This document shows, one piece after another, positions 27,316 to 36,324 of a DNA stretch of 64,000 nucleotides. Source of the DNA: Candidatus Gastranaerophilales bacterium (GTDB taxonomy: Bacteria; Cyanobacteriota; Vampirovibrionia; Gastranaerophilales; Gastranaerophilaceae). The first letter of the stretch is position 1; each line of letters opens with the position of its first letter. The stretch is from NCBI GenBank assembly GCA_944323995.1, contig CALUUN010000003.1, positions 116,860 to 180,859 of the forward strand, given 5' to 3'. Both the position numbers and the translations under genes were made by a program. The notes below the pieces were generated by a model. The model saw only the letters and a list, made by a program, of their open reading frames with translations. It was not told where the DNA came from and ran no database searches.

Positions 27316-28228
27316 TGACAGTCTCCTTTAATATCTTTTTATTTTTTATATGAATTTGTGACAGTATTATTGCGAAAATCATCACAAGACATCCGAAAAT
27401 TTCTCTTGTTGACAGAGATTCTCCGAGTATAAAAATTCCGCCTAATACGGCAAAAACAGCTTCACTGCTTAGTATTAAAGTTGCAAGCACCGGATTTGTG
27501 GCCTTGTGACCGAAAATCTGGAATGTATATGCGCCTGCGGTTACTATTACGCCTATAAATAATATAGGTTTCCAGCCCGCAAGAATTTCCGAAGCCTGCG
27601 GGGTTTCAAAAATAAACATTAAAGGCAGTGATAATATTCCGGCTGTTAAAAACTGCATGCACGAAAGTTTTACGGCATCGGTTTTTTTAGAATAATGGCT
27701 TACGGTTATAATATGCATTGCAAAGAAAAACGCGCTTAAAAGCAAAAGTAAATCCCACAGCCCTAAAAGCGCGGTATCTTTTGCGCAAAGCATATAAAGT
27801 CCGCAAAGCGCAATAACTATGCTTAATGATACGTTAACCGTTAATTTGTGCTTCAAAAATACCGCGATAACCGGTACAAAAATTATGTATAACGAGGTAA
27901 TGAATCCGGCTTTACCGGCATCGGCGTATATCATGCAATACTGGTTTATTGAAAAAGCAATAAAAAGTATAAGTCCTGAAAAAAAGCCGCCCTTAAAAAG
28001 TTCACTGTTAAAACTTCTCAGGTTGATTTTACCGGATTTGCCGAACAAAAAAATCAGCGGAATCAGGCTGAAAAATCCTAAAAAACACCTTAAGGTATTG
28101 AACGTAAAAGGCCCGACAAAATTCATTCCGATTTTTTGCGCAACAAATGACAGGCCGGATATAAACGCCGCCGTAATCAGGCTCAGGTTACACAAAATAT
28201 AAAGTTTTTTTCTGGTTAATGTATACAT
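27308..28228 (-). CDS. EamA/DMT-family transporter (10 TM)
   Basis: A 306-residue membrane protein with two EamA repeats and about ten helices (NLSLITAAFISGLSFVAQKIGMNFVGPFTFNTLRCFLG; later ILSSEAVFAVLGGIFILGESLS). These export metabolites or take up small compounds by exchange. A longer frame to 28312 exists, but ATG 28228 is preferred because a -10 TATACT (28235-28240) lies 6 nt before it. The LysR gene is divergent from it, 173 bp away, and may regulate it. Confidence 0.83.
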   Translation of the reverse strand: MYTLTRKKLYILCNLSLITAAFISGLSFVAQKIGMNFVGPFTFNTLRCFLGFFSLIPLIFLFGKSGKINLRSFNSELFKGGFFSGLILFIAFSINQYCMIYADAGKAGFITSLYIIFVPVIAVFLKHKLTVNVSLSIVIALCGLYMLCAKDTALLGLWDLLLLLSAFFFAMHIITVSHYSKKTDAVKLSCMQFLTAGILSLPLMFIFETPQASEILAGWKPILFIGVIVTAGAYTFQIFGHKATNPVLATLILSSEAVFAVLGGIFILGESLSTREIFGCLVMIFAIILSQIHIKNKKILKETVNE

Positions 28229-28365
28229 ACTTACAGTATAGCCCGCCAAGAAATATTTTCCAGATATTTGTCCGGACATATTCATTTTGTTGTTGCAGGT
28301 TTCTATAATCATTATCTATCATATTTAAAAAATAGCAAATACTTATATTGTATGGTTAAATATGC

Positions 28366-28395
28366 TTGACAAGTATATTTGAAAAACATTATAAT
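28366..28395 (+). promoter_or_regulatory. Consensus promoter of the LysR gene, leaderless
   Basis: -35 TTGACA (28366-28371), 18-bp spacer, -10 TATAAT (28390-28395). ATG at 28402 starts 6 nt later, so transcription should begin on or next to the start codon. The TTG at 28366 is the -35 box, not a start codon. Confidence 0.85.
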
Positions 28396-28401
28396 AATCT
28401 T

Positions 28402-29289
28402 ATGGAAATAAGGGTTTTGAAATATTTTCTTGCAATTGCAAAAGAAGGCAGTATAACAAAGGCTGCGGACTCACTTTATCTTACCCAGCCAACCTTAACC
28501 CGCCAGATGCAGAATCTGGAGCAGGAACTCGGACAGAAACTTTTTGTCCGCGGGAAATACAGGGTCAGCCTGACGCCGGAAGGTCTGATTTTTAAAAAAC
28601 GTGCTGAAGAAATAATTGATCTGGTTGAAAAAACATGTGCCGAATTTGCATCAACAAATGAGGTTATTAAAGGGGATATTTATATCGGCTGCGGAGAAAC
28701 CGACTCAATGAAGTATATTGCAGCTGTAATGAAAGAACTTCAAAATGAATATCCCGAGATAAAATTCCACATATACAGCGGAAATGCCGAAGATGTAACC
28801 GAAAAACTTGACAAAGGATTGCTTGATTTCGGTGTTTTAATTCAACCGATTGACCTTTCAAAATACGATTATCTTACACTTCCTAAAAAAGACGTCTGGG
28901 GTGTAATTATGCGCAAGGACAGTCCGCTTGCCGCAAAAAAGGTTATTACTCTGAAAGATTTACTGAATGTGCCGATTATCGCATCACGGCAGATGTCAAA
29001 AAAGTATTCAAAAGAAAGCGGATTTCTTGATTGGTTCGGAAAAGAGTTTAATAATTTGAATATCGCCGCGACCTATAATCTTCTCTATAATGCGGCAATA
29101 ATGGTTGATGCAGGAATTGGATATGCGGTATCTTTGGATAAATTGGCCAATACATCGGAACAGAGCAGTCTTTGTTTCAGACCGCTAAGCCCGAAACTTG
29201 AATCCGGACTTGATATTGTATGGAAAAAGAATCAGGTATTTTCGCCTGCCGCACAGCTGTTTTTGACAAAACTTAAAGAAAAGTTCTAA
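28402..29289 (+). CDS. LysR-family transcriptional regulator
   Basis: A 295-residue protein. The N-terminal winged HTH (MEIRVLKYFLAIAKEGSITKAADSLYLTQPTLTRQMQNLEQELGQKLF) is typical and is followed by the periplasmic-binding-protein-like effector domain. It is divergent from an EamA exporter, the usual LysR arrangement, so that exporter and the DUF3737 gene are likely targets. ATG 28402 has no Shine-Dalgarno and lies directly after a consensus promoter. The cupin gene follows after 81 nt. Confidence 0.93.
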   Translation: MEIRVLKYFLAIAKEGSITKAADSLYLTQPTLTRQMQNLEQELGQKLFVRGKYRVSLTPEGLIFKKRAEEIIDLVEKTCAEFASTNEVIKGDIYIGCGETDSMKYIAAVMKELQNEYPEIKFHIYSGNAEDVTEKLDKGLLDFGVLIQPIDLSKYDYLTLPKKDVWGVIMRKDSPLAAKKVITLKDLLNVPIIASRQMSKKYSKESGFLDWFGKEFNNLNIAATYNLLYNAAIMVDAGIGYAVSLDKLANTSEQSSLCFRPLSPKLESGLDIVWKKNQVFSPAAQLFLTKLKEKF

Positions 29290-29370
29290 GATTTTTGAGG
29301 TAATAAATTATCGTTTCGTCTGATGAATTACATTAAAAAATTGTTTAAATTGTAAAAAAAGGAGGACGAC

Positions 29371-29676
29371 ATGTTTTTTAATGTATTAAAAGCCAAAGAT
29401 CTTGTAGATTTAGATGAAAAGAAATTTGACAAAAATGTTCTTATGACAAAAGACGACAGTCTGCTTGCGATAATTGCTCTGAAAAAAGAAGAAATTATTG
29501 ACACACATACATCGGTTTGCGATTCCGCCGTTTATGTAATCGACGGCAAAATTGAACTTCATTTTGATGCGGAAAAATTTGAAGTTGATAAAGGTGAAAT
29601 CCTTATGTTTAAAAAGGATAAGGAACACAAAGTTGTGGCGCTAAAAGACAGCAAATTTTTACTCATCAAAATTTAA
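29371..29676 (+). CDS. Cupin-domain protein
   Basis: A 101-residue single-domain beta-barrel. Recognisable strands include DTHTSVCDSAVYVIDGKIELHFDAEKFEVDKGEILMFKKDKEHKVVAL, with the G-D-x-H-type cupin motif partly degenerate (His in DTHTS and in KEHKV as possible metal ligands). Function unknown; such small cupins often bind metals or sense ligands. It has a strong Shine-Dalgarno AAGGAGG and is followed by a bidirectional terminator. Confidence 0.8.
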   Translation: MFFNVLKAKDLVDLDEKKFDKNVLMTKDDSLLAIIALKKEEIIDTHTSVCDSAVYVIDGKIELHFDAEKFEVDKGEILMFKKDKEHKVVALKDSKFLLIKI

Positions 29677-29700
29677 AAAACGGCTTTGGCCGTTTTTTTA
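29675..29700. terminator. Bidirectional terminator between cupin gene and secreted protein gene
   Basis: ACGGC-TTTG-GCCGT stem flanked by A and T runs. It overlaps the ends of two converging genes. Confidence 0.85.
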
Positions 29701-30420
29701 CTGATTACAGCTGCATTCGGGCTGTTTTGAAAGACAGAGGTTTTCACACAGTATAATTGTGATATTCTCGCCTGCTTTTGCGTGGTATTTCAATCCGGGA
29801 GTAATCAAGCCTGTAATAAGCCCGACCGTTGTGCCGACGGGAATACCTATTGCGTAGCCTACTCCGAGTTTTGCGGGATTCGGGATAAAAGCGAACCCTG
29901 TACCTGCGCCGGCACCGACTATACCGAGTCCTAGTGTGTAGGCAAAGAGTTTGCCTGCCGTATGCCACGGGCCTTCTTTTAAAGAACCGTCTTTTGTGCA
30001 GGGGCGGGCTGACATTGATATTGCCGTGCCGTCAGGAAATATCAAACATTCAAAATTTATATAAACTCTTGCGTTTTTGTTCGGAATTCTCTGTTTTTCA
30101 ATTCTTATAATTGTTCCGACAACTTTGGAGCAGGCCGGAATTAAGAGAGTTCCTTCGCGGGTGTAAATTGCCTGCGGAACATCAAAGTTTACTCTTTCGC
30201 CGGCTTTGGCGCATTCGGATTTGAAATCACAGTTAAAAGCAATTTGAAAAGCGTTGCCCTTGCAGATTATGTTGTGAAGGTTTGTAATTGCAACGGTATT
30301 GTTTTCGGCGCCTTTTTCAAAAAACATGTGTTCATAGCGTTGAACTTCTTCCGGCATGTCTTGAGAAAAAACAGCCATACCGGTTGACATTATAAGAAGG
30401 ATTGCAAGTAATTTTTTCAT
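29698..30420 (-). CDS. Secreted hypothetical protein
   Basis: About 240 residues from ATG 30420, which places a clear signal peptide at the start (MKKLLAILLIMSTGMAVFSQ). A longer frame to 30465 would bury that peptide behind 15 residues and is less likely. The middle has a beta-rich region (LIPACSKVVGTIIRIEKQ...INFECLIFPDGTAISMSA) that resembles outer segments of VirB10/TrbI-like proteins, but this is weak. A glycine-rich hydrophobic stretch (VGAGAGTGFAF...GTTVGLITG) follows. The C terminus has paired cysteines. No Shine-Dalgarno is evident. Function unknown. Confidence 0.65.
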   Translation of the reverse strand: MKKLLAILLIMSTGMAVFSQDMPEEVQRYEHMFFEKGAENNTVAITNLHNIICKGNAFQIAFNCDFKSECAKAGERVNFDVPQAIYTREGTLLIPACSKVVGTIIRIEKQRIPNKNARVYINFECLIFPDGTAISMSARPCTKDGSLKEGPWHTAGKLFAYTLGLGIVGAGAGTGFAFIPNPAKLGVGYAIGIPVGTTVGLITGLITPGLKYHAKAGENITIILCENLCLSKQPECSCNQ

Positions 30421-30519
30421 ATTTACAGAATTAATCAAAGTTCTGCCGGATACCATTACCGACATGGTTATTTTTAATAATTTGATAAGATTGAAATTTC
30501 GTATTAAGATAAGTATGTT

Positions 30520-31461
30520 ATGATAACTGATTTTTATGAAATTATTGAGGGAGCGAACAAGTTTTTATTCGGCGGAATTGACGGTTTTATAGAAAATACC
30601 GGATTTCCGGAATGGGTGTGTGATGCATTGATTGACAGTATTCACACACTGCCTTTTCTGTTTATTGTTTTTGTGTTTATAGAACTTTTTGAATATTATT
30701 TTGCGCACAAAGTGAACCGTTTCATGAAAGGTTCAGAAAAAACGGGGCCTCTAATCGGAAGTTTTGCGGCGATAATTCCGCAGTGCGGTTTTTCAATTAT
30801 TGCAAGTTCGCTTTATACAAACAAACTCATAACCCGCGGAACATTAATTGCGATTTATCTTGCGACCTCGGATGAAGCAATTCCGGTTTTGCTTTCATAT
30901 CCTGAAAAAGCTCATCTTATCTGGCCGGTTATCGGCGTAAAACTGGTTATAGCAATTGCTGCCGGATATTTGATTGATTTAATATTCAAATCTCAAATTG
31001 ATAAAGACGCAAAAGAAGATGTAATTGAAGAAGGCTGCTGCAAACATGACATTTTGACCGAAAACAAAATAAATCTCTGGCTGCACCCCGTAATGCATAC
31101 TTTGAACGTGTTTACATTTGTGCTTGTAATAACTCTGATTTTAAACTTTTTTATAAAGGATGCGGCAATAATAAACTTTTTGAGTAATCCGGATTTAAAA
31201 TTTAAAATTCTTGAACCCGCAATAACAGGCGTTATCGGTCTTATTCCGAACTGTGCGGTGTCAATTGCTCTGACAATGCTTTTAATCAAAGGGACAATAA
31301 CTTTCGGTGCCGCAATTGCAGGGTTGTGTTCAAATGCGGGGCTTGGACTTCTGGTACTTTTGAGGAAAAACCCGAAATTCAAAGATTCAATATTCATCAT
31401 TCTGCTTTTGCTTATATCAAGTGTTCTGAGCGGGCTGGCTTTTCAGTTTGTTTCTTATTAA
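30520..31461 (+). CDS. Putative heavy-metal exporter of the 10-TM ArsP_2-like family
   Basis: A 313-residue membrane protein with about ten helices. It has the repeated IIPQCGFS (about residue 88) and LIPNCAVS (about 245) motifs, each near the start of a half, with a CC-containing central loop (EGCCKHD). This matches the putative manganese/heavy-metal exporter family. The metal is unknown. ATG 30520 has no Shine-Dalgarno; TTGATA (30482-30487), 17 bp, TAAGAT (30505-30510) and then 9 nt precede it, so the mRNA is probably leaderless. Stop codons of this gene and the next, convergent one abut. Confidence 0.78.
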   Translation: MITDFYEIIEGANKFLFGGIDGFIENTGFPEWVCDALIDSIHTLPFLFIVFVFIELFEYYFAHKVNRFMKGSEKTGPLIGSFAAIIPQCGFSIIASSLYTNKLITRGTLIAIYLATSDEAIPVLLSYPEKAHLIWPVIGVKLVIAIAAGYLIDLIFKSQIDKDAKEDVIEEGCCKHDILTENKINLWLHPVMHTLNVFTFVLVITLILNFFIKDAAIINFLSNPDLKFKILEPAITGVIGLIPNCAVSIALTMLLIKGTITFGAAIAGLCSNAGLGLLVLLRKNPKFKDSIFIILLLLISSVLSGLAFQFVSY

Positions 31462-32319
31462 TTATTTCATCAAAATCAGCATAACTGCACCGATAAGCAT
31501 TATAAAAGAGCCGAAAAATTTCTTTTTAATATGCTTTTCGTCAAAAAATTTCCATCCGAAAACAACGCTCAAAATTGTTGACAGCTGAAACAGTGCAAGA
31601 GCATAGCTTACGTTCATATTGTTAAAAACGTAATTTGTGCTCAACTGCATTACGCCGGTTGTAATCATAAGCAGTATTAATTCTTTAAAATTTGTTTTGC
31701 AAACGGTGAGCTTCTTTTCGTCCGCAATAAGCAAAATTCCGGAAAACAGCGCTCCGAACCAGCACCAGAAAACAAACGAAACAATAATACTCGAATGCAA
31801 AATAACATTTTTTATAAAAACAGCTTCAATTGCCGTAAAAATAAGCGCCAGAATTCTGTATTGTATATCACGCCGTTTTAAAATCGCAAACGAAAAACCT
31901 TCTTTCTGTGTATCAAAAATAAAATAACTTCCGTAAATAACAAGAATTATTCCCAAAATTCCCGCTAAAGTCGGAATTTCTTTCAGAAAAATTATTCCGA
32001 AAAACATTGCCGCAACCGATTTGTAAGAATTTATCGGGCCTAAAAGCGAAAGGTCGCCCCTTTCAAGCGCTTTTATCAAAAAACCGTTGCCGAGCGCTCC
32101 GAAAATTCCGCCCAATACGGCAGAGCTCCATACAACCGGTGAAAGTTTGAAAAAATTAATTCCGCCCAAAAATAAAAGACAAAACAAACTCAAACCGGCA
32201 TAGGTAAAAAAGTTTACGCAAAAAGGTCTGCAGCCGGTCTGTGTCAGATGTTTTTGCAAAACATTCGAAAACGGATTTGAAAAAATTCTCAAAATAAGTG
32301 CTGAAACAACCCCTGTCAC
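31462..32319 (-). CDS. EamA/DMT-family transporter
   Basis: A 285-residue protein with about ten hydrophobic helices and two EamA halves (ALGNGFLIKALERGDLSLLGPINSYKSVAAMFFGIIFLKE in the first; NYVFNNMNVSYALALFQLSTILSVVFGWKFFDEKH in the second). It starts 2 nt after the stop of the alcohol dehydrogenase gene, so both belong to one operon. Substrate unknown; pairing with a sugar- or polyol-type dehydrogenase hints at a small polar metabolite. Confidence 0.85.
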   Translation of the reverse strand: MTGVVSALILRIFSNPFSNVLQKHLTQTGCRPFCVNFFTYAGLSLFCLLFLGGINFFKLSPVVWSSAVLGGIFGALGNGFLIKALERGDLSLLGPINSYKSVAAMFFGIIFLKEIPTLAGILGIILVIYGSYFIFDTQKEGFSFAILKRRDIQYRILALIFTAIEAVFIKNVILHSSIIVSFVFWCWFGALFSGILLIADEKKLTVCKTNFKELILLMITTGVMQLSTNYVFNNMNVSYALALFQLSTILSVVFGWKFFDEKHIKKKFFGSFIMLIGAVMLILMK

Positions 32320-32321
32320 AA

Positions 32322-33359
32322 TCAGCCCTCACACGGTGTTACTGCGACTTTCAGACAGTTTTTGTCCTGAAATATTTCATAACCCTTTTGAATATTTTCA
32401 AGCGAAACTTTATGCGTAATTAAAAAATCTGTCGAAATTTTGCCTTCACTGATTAAATCGACAAGTTTTTTGCAATGAATTGCATCAACACCGCCTGTTT
32501 TAAACGTCAAATTTTTCCCGTACATTTCAGGCAGAGGCAGAATTTGGTTTTCTTCATACATTGCAACAACGCCGACAATTGCGTTCGGCCGGGCAATTTT
32601 CCAGCTCATTTCAAACGTATTTTTGCCGCCGGCGCATTCAATAACTCCGTCTGCGCCGCGGTTGTGCGTAAGGTTTTTGACCTCTTTTTCAACATCAGTT
32701 TTATCAGGGTTGATAAAGTAATCCGCAAGATTTTCTTTTTTTGCAATTTCAAGTCTTGAATCGTCAACATCAATTGCAATGACGCAATTTGCGCCTGAAT
32801 ATTTTGCGCACATCATTGCGCACAAGCCCACAGGCCCCGCACCTATTACGGCAATTGTATCGCCTTTTTGGATTTCGCACATTTCAGCACCGAAATATCC
32901 GCTTGATAAAATATCTCCGATAAAAAGCGCGTTTTCATAAGAAACATTTTCCGGCAGTTTTGTAAGACCTGTATCGGCAAACGGCACCCTTACGTATTCA
33001 GCCTGACAGCCGTCAATTCTGCATCCGAGTTCCCAGCCGCCCTTTTCACAGTTGTTTATAAAACCTTTTTTGCAGAAAAAACATTCTCCGCAAAAGGTTT
33101 CACAGTTAGCTGCGACTCTGTCGCCCGATTTTAAGTTTTTGACTGCGCTGCCTGTTTTGACAATTTCTCCGACAAATTCATGCCCCAGAACAGTTTCAGG
33201 TATTGCCCGCGGCACGGCACCGTGAATTATATGCAAATCGCTTGTGCAAATTGACGAAAGCTGAACTTTTACAATTGCGTCCCTTTCATCCTTTATTTCC
33301 GGAATTTCTTTTTCAACAATTTCGGTCGTACCGTTTTTATGCCATATTAATGCTTTCAT
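32322..33359 (-). CDS. Zinc-dependent alcohol dehydrogenase (medium-chain family)
   Basis: A 345-residue MDR enzyme from ATG 33359, which has GGGGAGA upstream; a longer frame from 33389 lacks this support. Catalytic zinc ligands C38, H60 and E61 (GHE) are present, and the structural zinc cysteines are C90, C93, C96 and C104. The NAD-binding GAGPVGLCAM follows. It resembles threonine dehydrogenase/sorbitol dehydrogenase-type enzymes; exact substrate not assignable. First gene of a two-gene operon with an EamA exporter. Confidence 0.87.
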   Translation of the reverse strand: MKALIWHKNGTTEIVEKEIPEIKDERDAIVKVQLSSICTSDLHIIHGAVPRAIPETVLGHEFVGEIVKTGSAVKNLKSGDRVAANCETFCGECFFCKKGFINNCEKGGWELGCRIDGCQAEYVRVPFADTGLTKLPENVSYENALFIGDILSSGYFGAEMCEIQKGDTIAVIGAGPVGLCAMMCAKYSGANCVIAIDVDDSRLEIAKKENLADYFINPDKTDVEKEVKNLTHNRGADGVIECAGGKNTFEMSWKIARPNAIVGVVAMYEENQILPLPEMYGKNLTFKTGGVDAIHCKKLVDLISEGKISTDFLITHKVSLENIQKGYEIFQDKNCLKVAVTPCEG

Positions 33360-33460
33360 ATACTTTCTCCCCATTTGAGTATAACACAAAGATTACCCTT
33401 TCCGTCAATCATTTGTTTTGTAAAAAGGCTTATAATACGTGAAGAAAGGAGATGATTGTT

Positions 33461-33688
33461 ATGCAGGAAGAAAATAAAAAAACAATGAAAGAAAAAGCGG
33501 AAAATGCCGCAGAAAAAGTAAAAGAGAAAGCTCATGATATCAAAGAAGATGTCAAACGCGGCGTTGATGAAGCTAAGGTAAAAGCTCATATCGCAAAAGA
33601 AAATATCAAAAATAAGGCCGGAGAAATTAAAGAAAAAGTCGCCGAAAAAATTGAAGAAGAAAAAGCTAAACATAAAAAAACAGCATAA
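33461..33688 (+). CDS. LEA/apolipoprotein-like amphipathic helical protein
   Basis: A 75-residue, highly charged helical protein from ATG 33461, which is 9 nt after AAAGGAG (the ATG at 33452 touches the Shine-Dalgarno directly). It repeats 11-residue-like units of the type AAEKVKEKAHDIKEDVKRG and has no aromatic core. Such proteins resemble LEA group 3 or bacterial YtxH/apolipoprotein-like proteins that bind membranes or protect under stress. A strong terminator follows. Confidence 0.75.
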   Translation: MQEENKKTMKEKAENAAEKVKEKAHDIKEDVKRGVDEAKVKAHIAKENIKNKAGEIKEKVAEKIEEEKAKHKKTA

Positions 33689-33711
33689 AAGAGCCTTCGG
33701 GCTCTTTTTTT
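33685..33711 (+). terminator. Terminator after the LEA-like gene
   Basis: GAGCC-TTCG-GGCTC stem preceded by AAAA and followed by seven T. Confidence 0.9.
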
Positions 33712-33712
33712 C

Positions 33713-33741
33713 TTGCATAAGTTTTCAAAATAAAGTATAAT
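33713..33741 (+). promoter_or_regulatory. Promoter of the Mur ligase gene, leaderless
   Basis: -35 TTGCAT (33713-33718), 17-bp spacer, -10 TATAAT (33736-33741), then 6 nt to ATG 33748. No Shine-Dalgarno. Confidence 0.8.
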
Positions 33742-33747
33742 TGTTTT

Positions 33748-35088
33748 ATGAATTTTTGGAATAAAGAAAAAATACAAAACGCACTTGTAAACTGCAGTTT
33801 TTATAATTTTCCGGAAAACTGGTCTGCATCCGGTGTCCGTATCTGGCATGACTCAATCAATCAGGGTGATATAGTTTTTGTAAGATGCCCCGGCGAAACA
33901 AAAGGAGCGGTTAAGCAAAATATACTTCCCTTTATTGACAGGATTTCCGCCGTAATGTGCACCGGCCATGAACACTTTAAAGACCTTAATCTTCCGATTA
34001 TTGAGGTTGAAGATTTTACAAAGGCAATATTCAACCTCGGGCGTTACATAAGAAGATTTTACAAAGGAAAAGTCATAACCCTCACGGGCAGTGCCGGCAA
34101 ATCAACCACAACAAGAATGATTTACGATGTGCTTGAACAATACGGCGCCGAATCCAATCTTAACCTTGCAAATACCCTTGTTGCAATTTGCTGGAATATG
34201 ACAACTTTTGATATTGATAAAAAATACTGGGTAATTGAATCTTCTATCGGACACGGTTATGTGACAATTCCTGATATTGCTGTTGTTACAAATATTGCCG
34301 CCGTACACTTGAAAGAAGGCCAGACGCTTGAAGGTATGGCAAAAGCTAAAAGCAAAATTTTCGCGACTATGCGTCCGAATTCTTTTGCAATCTTAAATCG
34401 CGATACCGAATGCTATGAAATTTTTGAGCAGGCAGCAAAAGAAAAACAGCTTCAAATAATTACGACCGGCCGTAATCAAGGTGTCGATATCCGGATTTTT
34501 ACAACAGAAAAAGGTTCGGGGCTTGATGTTAGAGGAGAAATTTATGAATTTGAATTTGTTCCGGAACATCTGTTATATGATATGGCTCAGGCAGCGGCGG
34601 TTGCAATGGTTTTGAATCTGCCGGTTGACGAGGCTTTAAAGAAACTTCAAAATTTCAAATGTCTGAAAGGCCGCGGTGAAACTTTGAATTTGACTTTTGA
34701 AGGTAAAAATATAACTCTTGTGGACGAATCTTTTAACGCAAATCCGCTTTCAATGCCCGCAACCATTGAGGCTTTCGGAAAGATTTATAAAGATAACAAA
34801 GTAATGTTTCTCGGAGATATGACCGAAGGCGGCGACAAATCAAAAGAATATCATTTTTCTTTGATAAAAACCATTCGCGCGGCAAACCCTTCAAGACTTA
34901 TTTTTTGCGGAAGCGAAATGCTTAATGTTTACGACATTTTGAAAGACGATTTTGAATGTTATTATTTTGAAAATATAGCGAAACTTTTACCCGAATTTTC
35001 AAAATTCATTAAGAATAATGATAACGTATTTGTAAAATCTTCGCATGCAACCGGACTTCACAAGATTGTCGACGCATTAAAAAAGTGA
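33748..35088 (+). CDS. Mur ligase-family protein, MurF-like
   Basis: A 446-residue protein of MurF length. The central-domain P-loop TLTGSAGKSTTT (111-122) binds ATP. The C-terminal domain has VDESFNANPLSMPATIEAF, which matches the MurF DxYNANPxSM block, and GDMTEGG. MurF adds D-Ala-D-Ala to UDP-MurNAc-tripeptide. It might be the housekeeping MurF, but its only neighbour is a toroid-fold membrane protein rather than the dcw cluster, so a MurF-like ligase for another surface polymer is also possible. The promoter is leaderless (see separate entry). Confidence 0.72.
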   Translation: MNFWNKEKIQNALVNCSFYNFPENWSASGVRIWHDSINQGDIVFVRCPGETKGAVKQNILPFIDRISAVMCTGHEHFKDLNLPIIEVEDFTKAIFNLGRYIRRFYKGKVITLTGSAGKSTTTRMIYDVLEQYGAESNLNLANTLVAICWNMTTFDIDKKYWVIESSIGHGYVTIPDIAVVTNIAAVHLKEGQTLEGMAKAKSKIFATMRPNSFAILNRDTECYEIFEQAAKEKQLQIITTGRNQGVDIRIFTTEKGSGLDVRGEIYEFEFVPEHLLYDMAQAAAVAMVLNLPVDEALKKLQNFKCLKGRGETLNLTFEGKNITLVDESFNANPLSMPATIEAFGKIYKDNKVMFLGDMTEGGDKSKEYHFSLIKTIRAANPSRLIFCGSEMLNVYDILKDDFECYYFENIAKLLPEFSKFIKNNDNVFVKSSHATGLHKIVDALKK

Positions 35089-35089
35089 A

Positions 35090-35118
35090 TTGATTTTTAA
35101 GACTTAATTTGTTACAAT
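35090..35118 (+). promoter_or_regulatory. Promoter of the toroid-fold gene, leaderless
   Basis: -35 TTGATT (35090-35095), 17-bp spacer, -10 TACAAT (35113-35118), then 6 nt to ATG 35125. The TTGATT begins right after the Mur ligase stop codon. Confidence 0.65.
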
Positions 35119-35124
35119 TGCGGT

Positions 35125-36324
35125 ATGGAATTTTCTTTGCGATATTTATATTTGCTGGCGGTGCTGGGAGGCGCGGCGCTTTTTGCATGGATAATCGCAA
35201 AAGACGCCAAAAAATTCACCGGATTGCAAAACAATCTTTCCAAAATCCACAATTCAATTATTTATGCTCTGGCTTATGTGAATGAAAACATGCTGGATAA
35301 CGGAAGATTTATTTATATAAGAAATATTAAAGATAAATACCATGTAAACAAAACCGTTTACAATACAGCAAATCATGCAAGAATGCTTTATTCGCTTTAT
35401 TTATGCGAAAAAGAGCTTAAAATAGACGGGCTTTCACAAAGACGCAGAACATCCGCGAAATATTTTGTTGACAGATATGTCAAACCGCTCGGGTTTGGCA
35501 GATATGCAGTAGTGTCCGATCCCGAAGAAGAAAACCTCAAATGCGAAAAAGCAAAACTTTCCGCGACAGCAATGGCGCTTGTTGCATTTTCGGATTTGAG
35601 ATCCGAAAATATTATTCCGGACGAAGTCTTTGAAGGCATGGGGCAGTTTTTGCTTTTCATGCAGATGAAAAACGGCCAGTTCTACAATTTTTATGATATA
35701 GAAAACGGCGGCATCGGTGAAAATTACAACCTGAATTATACGGGCGATGCGCCTTTGGGACTTTTGTATCTTTATGAATTTAATCCTAAGAAAAAATGGC
35801 TTGACGCCGCAAAAAAAGGTCTGATTTTTCTTGCAAATATGCGTAAAAACAGAAAAGAAGTCCAGTTTGATTACAGCGCCATGCTTGCAACCGAAAAACT
35901 TTTCAAAACAAAAGACAACGGGTTAACCGATGACGAAATTGTTTTATTGAAAAGCCATCTTATTAAAATGGCGGAACAGGTTATCCCGAAACAAATAGTC
36001 AACAAAGATGAACAATACTACGGCGCCTTGATTGATAATATCAAACCCTTGAATATTTCCTGTATTGTTGAGGGGTTAATCGCCACATACAACTGCGTCG
36101 ATGATGATATTTTAAGAATGCGGATTATGAAATCCATTGATACGGGTATAAAATTCCTCCGTCTTGTGCAAATCCAAAAGGGCCCTTTGAAAGGCGGTTT
36201 TCCAAGCTCAGCCGACTGGAAAGAAATCGGAGTGCCGAAAGCAGCCTCTCTTGTCAGAATGGATACTGTCCAGCATGCACTTGCGGCCTGCGTTATGTTC
36301 CAGAATATGTTTAAAGAAGACTGA
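35125..36324 (+). CDS. Membrane-anchored alpha/alpha-toroid protein of unknown function
   Basis: A 399-residue protein. An N-terminal signal anchor (LRYLYLLAVLGGAALFAWIIA) is followed by a domain of helical pairs (YNTANHARMLYSLYLCEKE; TATAMALVAFSDLRSE; DAPLGLLYLYEF; ISCIVEGLIATYNCV; DTVQHALAACVMFQNMF), the pattern of (alpha/alpha)6 glycosidase, epimerase or lyase folds. It would act on the outside of the inner membrane. No catalytic motif is identified. It follows the Mur ligase by 36 nt, with its own promoter, and overlaps the convergent GGDEF gene by 14 bp. Confidence 0.65.
   Translation: MEFSLRYLYLLAVLGGAALFAWIIAKDAKKFTGLQNNLSKIHNSIIYALAYVNENMLDNGRFIYIRNIKDKYHVNKTVYNTANHARMLYSLYLCEKELKIDGLSQRRRTSAKYFVDRYVKPLGFGRYAVVSDPEEENLKCEKAKLSATAMALVAFSDLRSENIIPDEVFEGMGQFLLFMQMKNGQFYNFYDIENGGIGENYNLNYTGDAPLGLLYLYEFNPKKKWLDAAKKGLIFLANMRKNRKEVQFDYSAMLATEKLFKTKDNGLTDDEIVLLKSHLIKMAEQVIPKQIVNKDEQYYGALIDNIKPLNISCIVEGLIATYNCVDDDILRMRIMKSIDTGIKFLRLVQIQKGPLKGGFPSSADWKEIGVPKAASLVRMDTVQHALAACVMFQNMFKED

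Noticed and set aside
28366..28401. Upstream TTG start for the LysR gene
   Set aside because: The TTG is the -35 box TTGACA of a consensus promoter whose -10 ends 6 nt before ATG 28402, and the extra 12 residues do not match LysR proteins.
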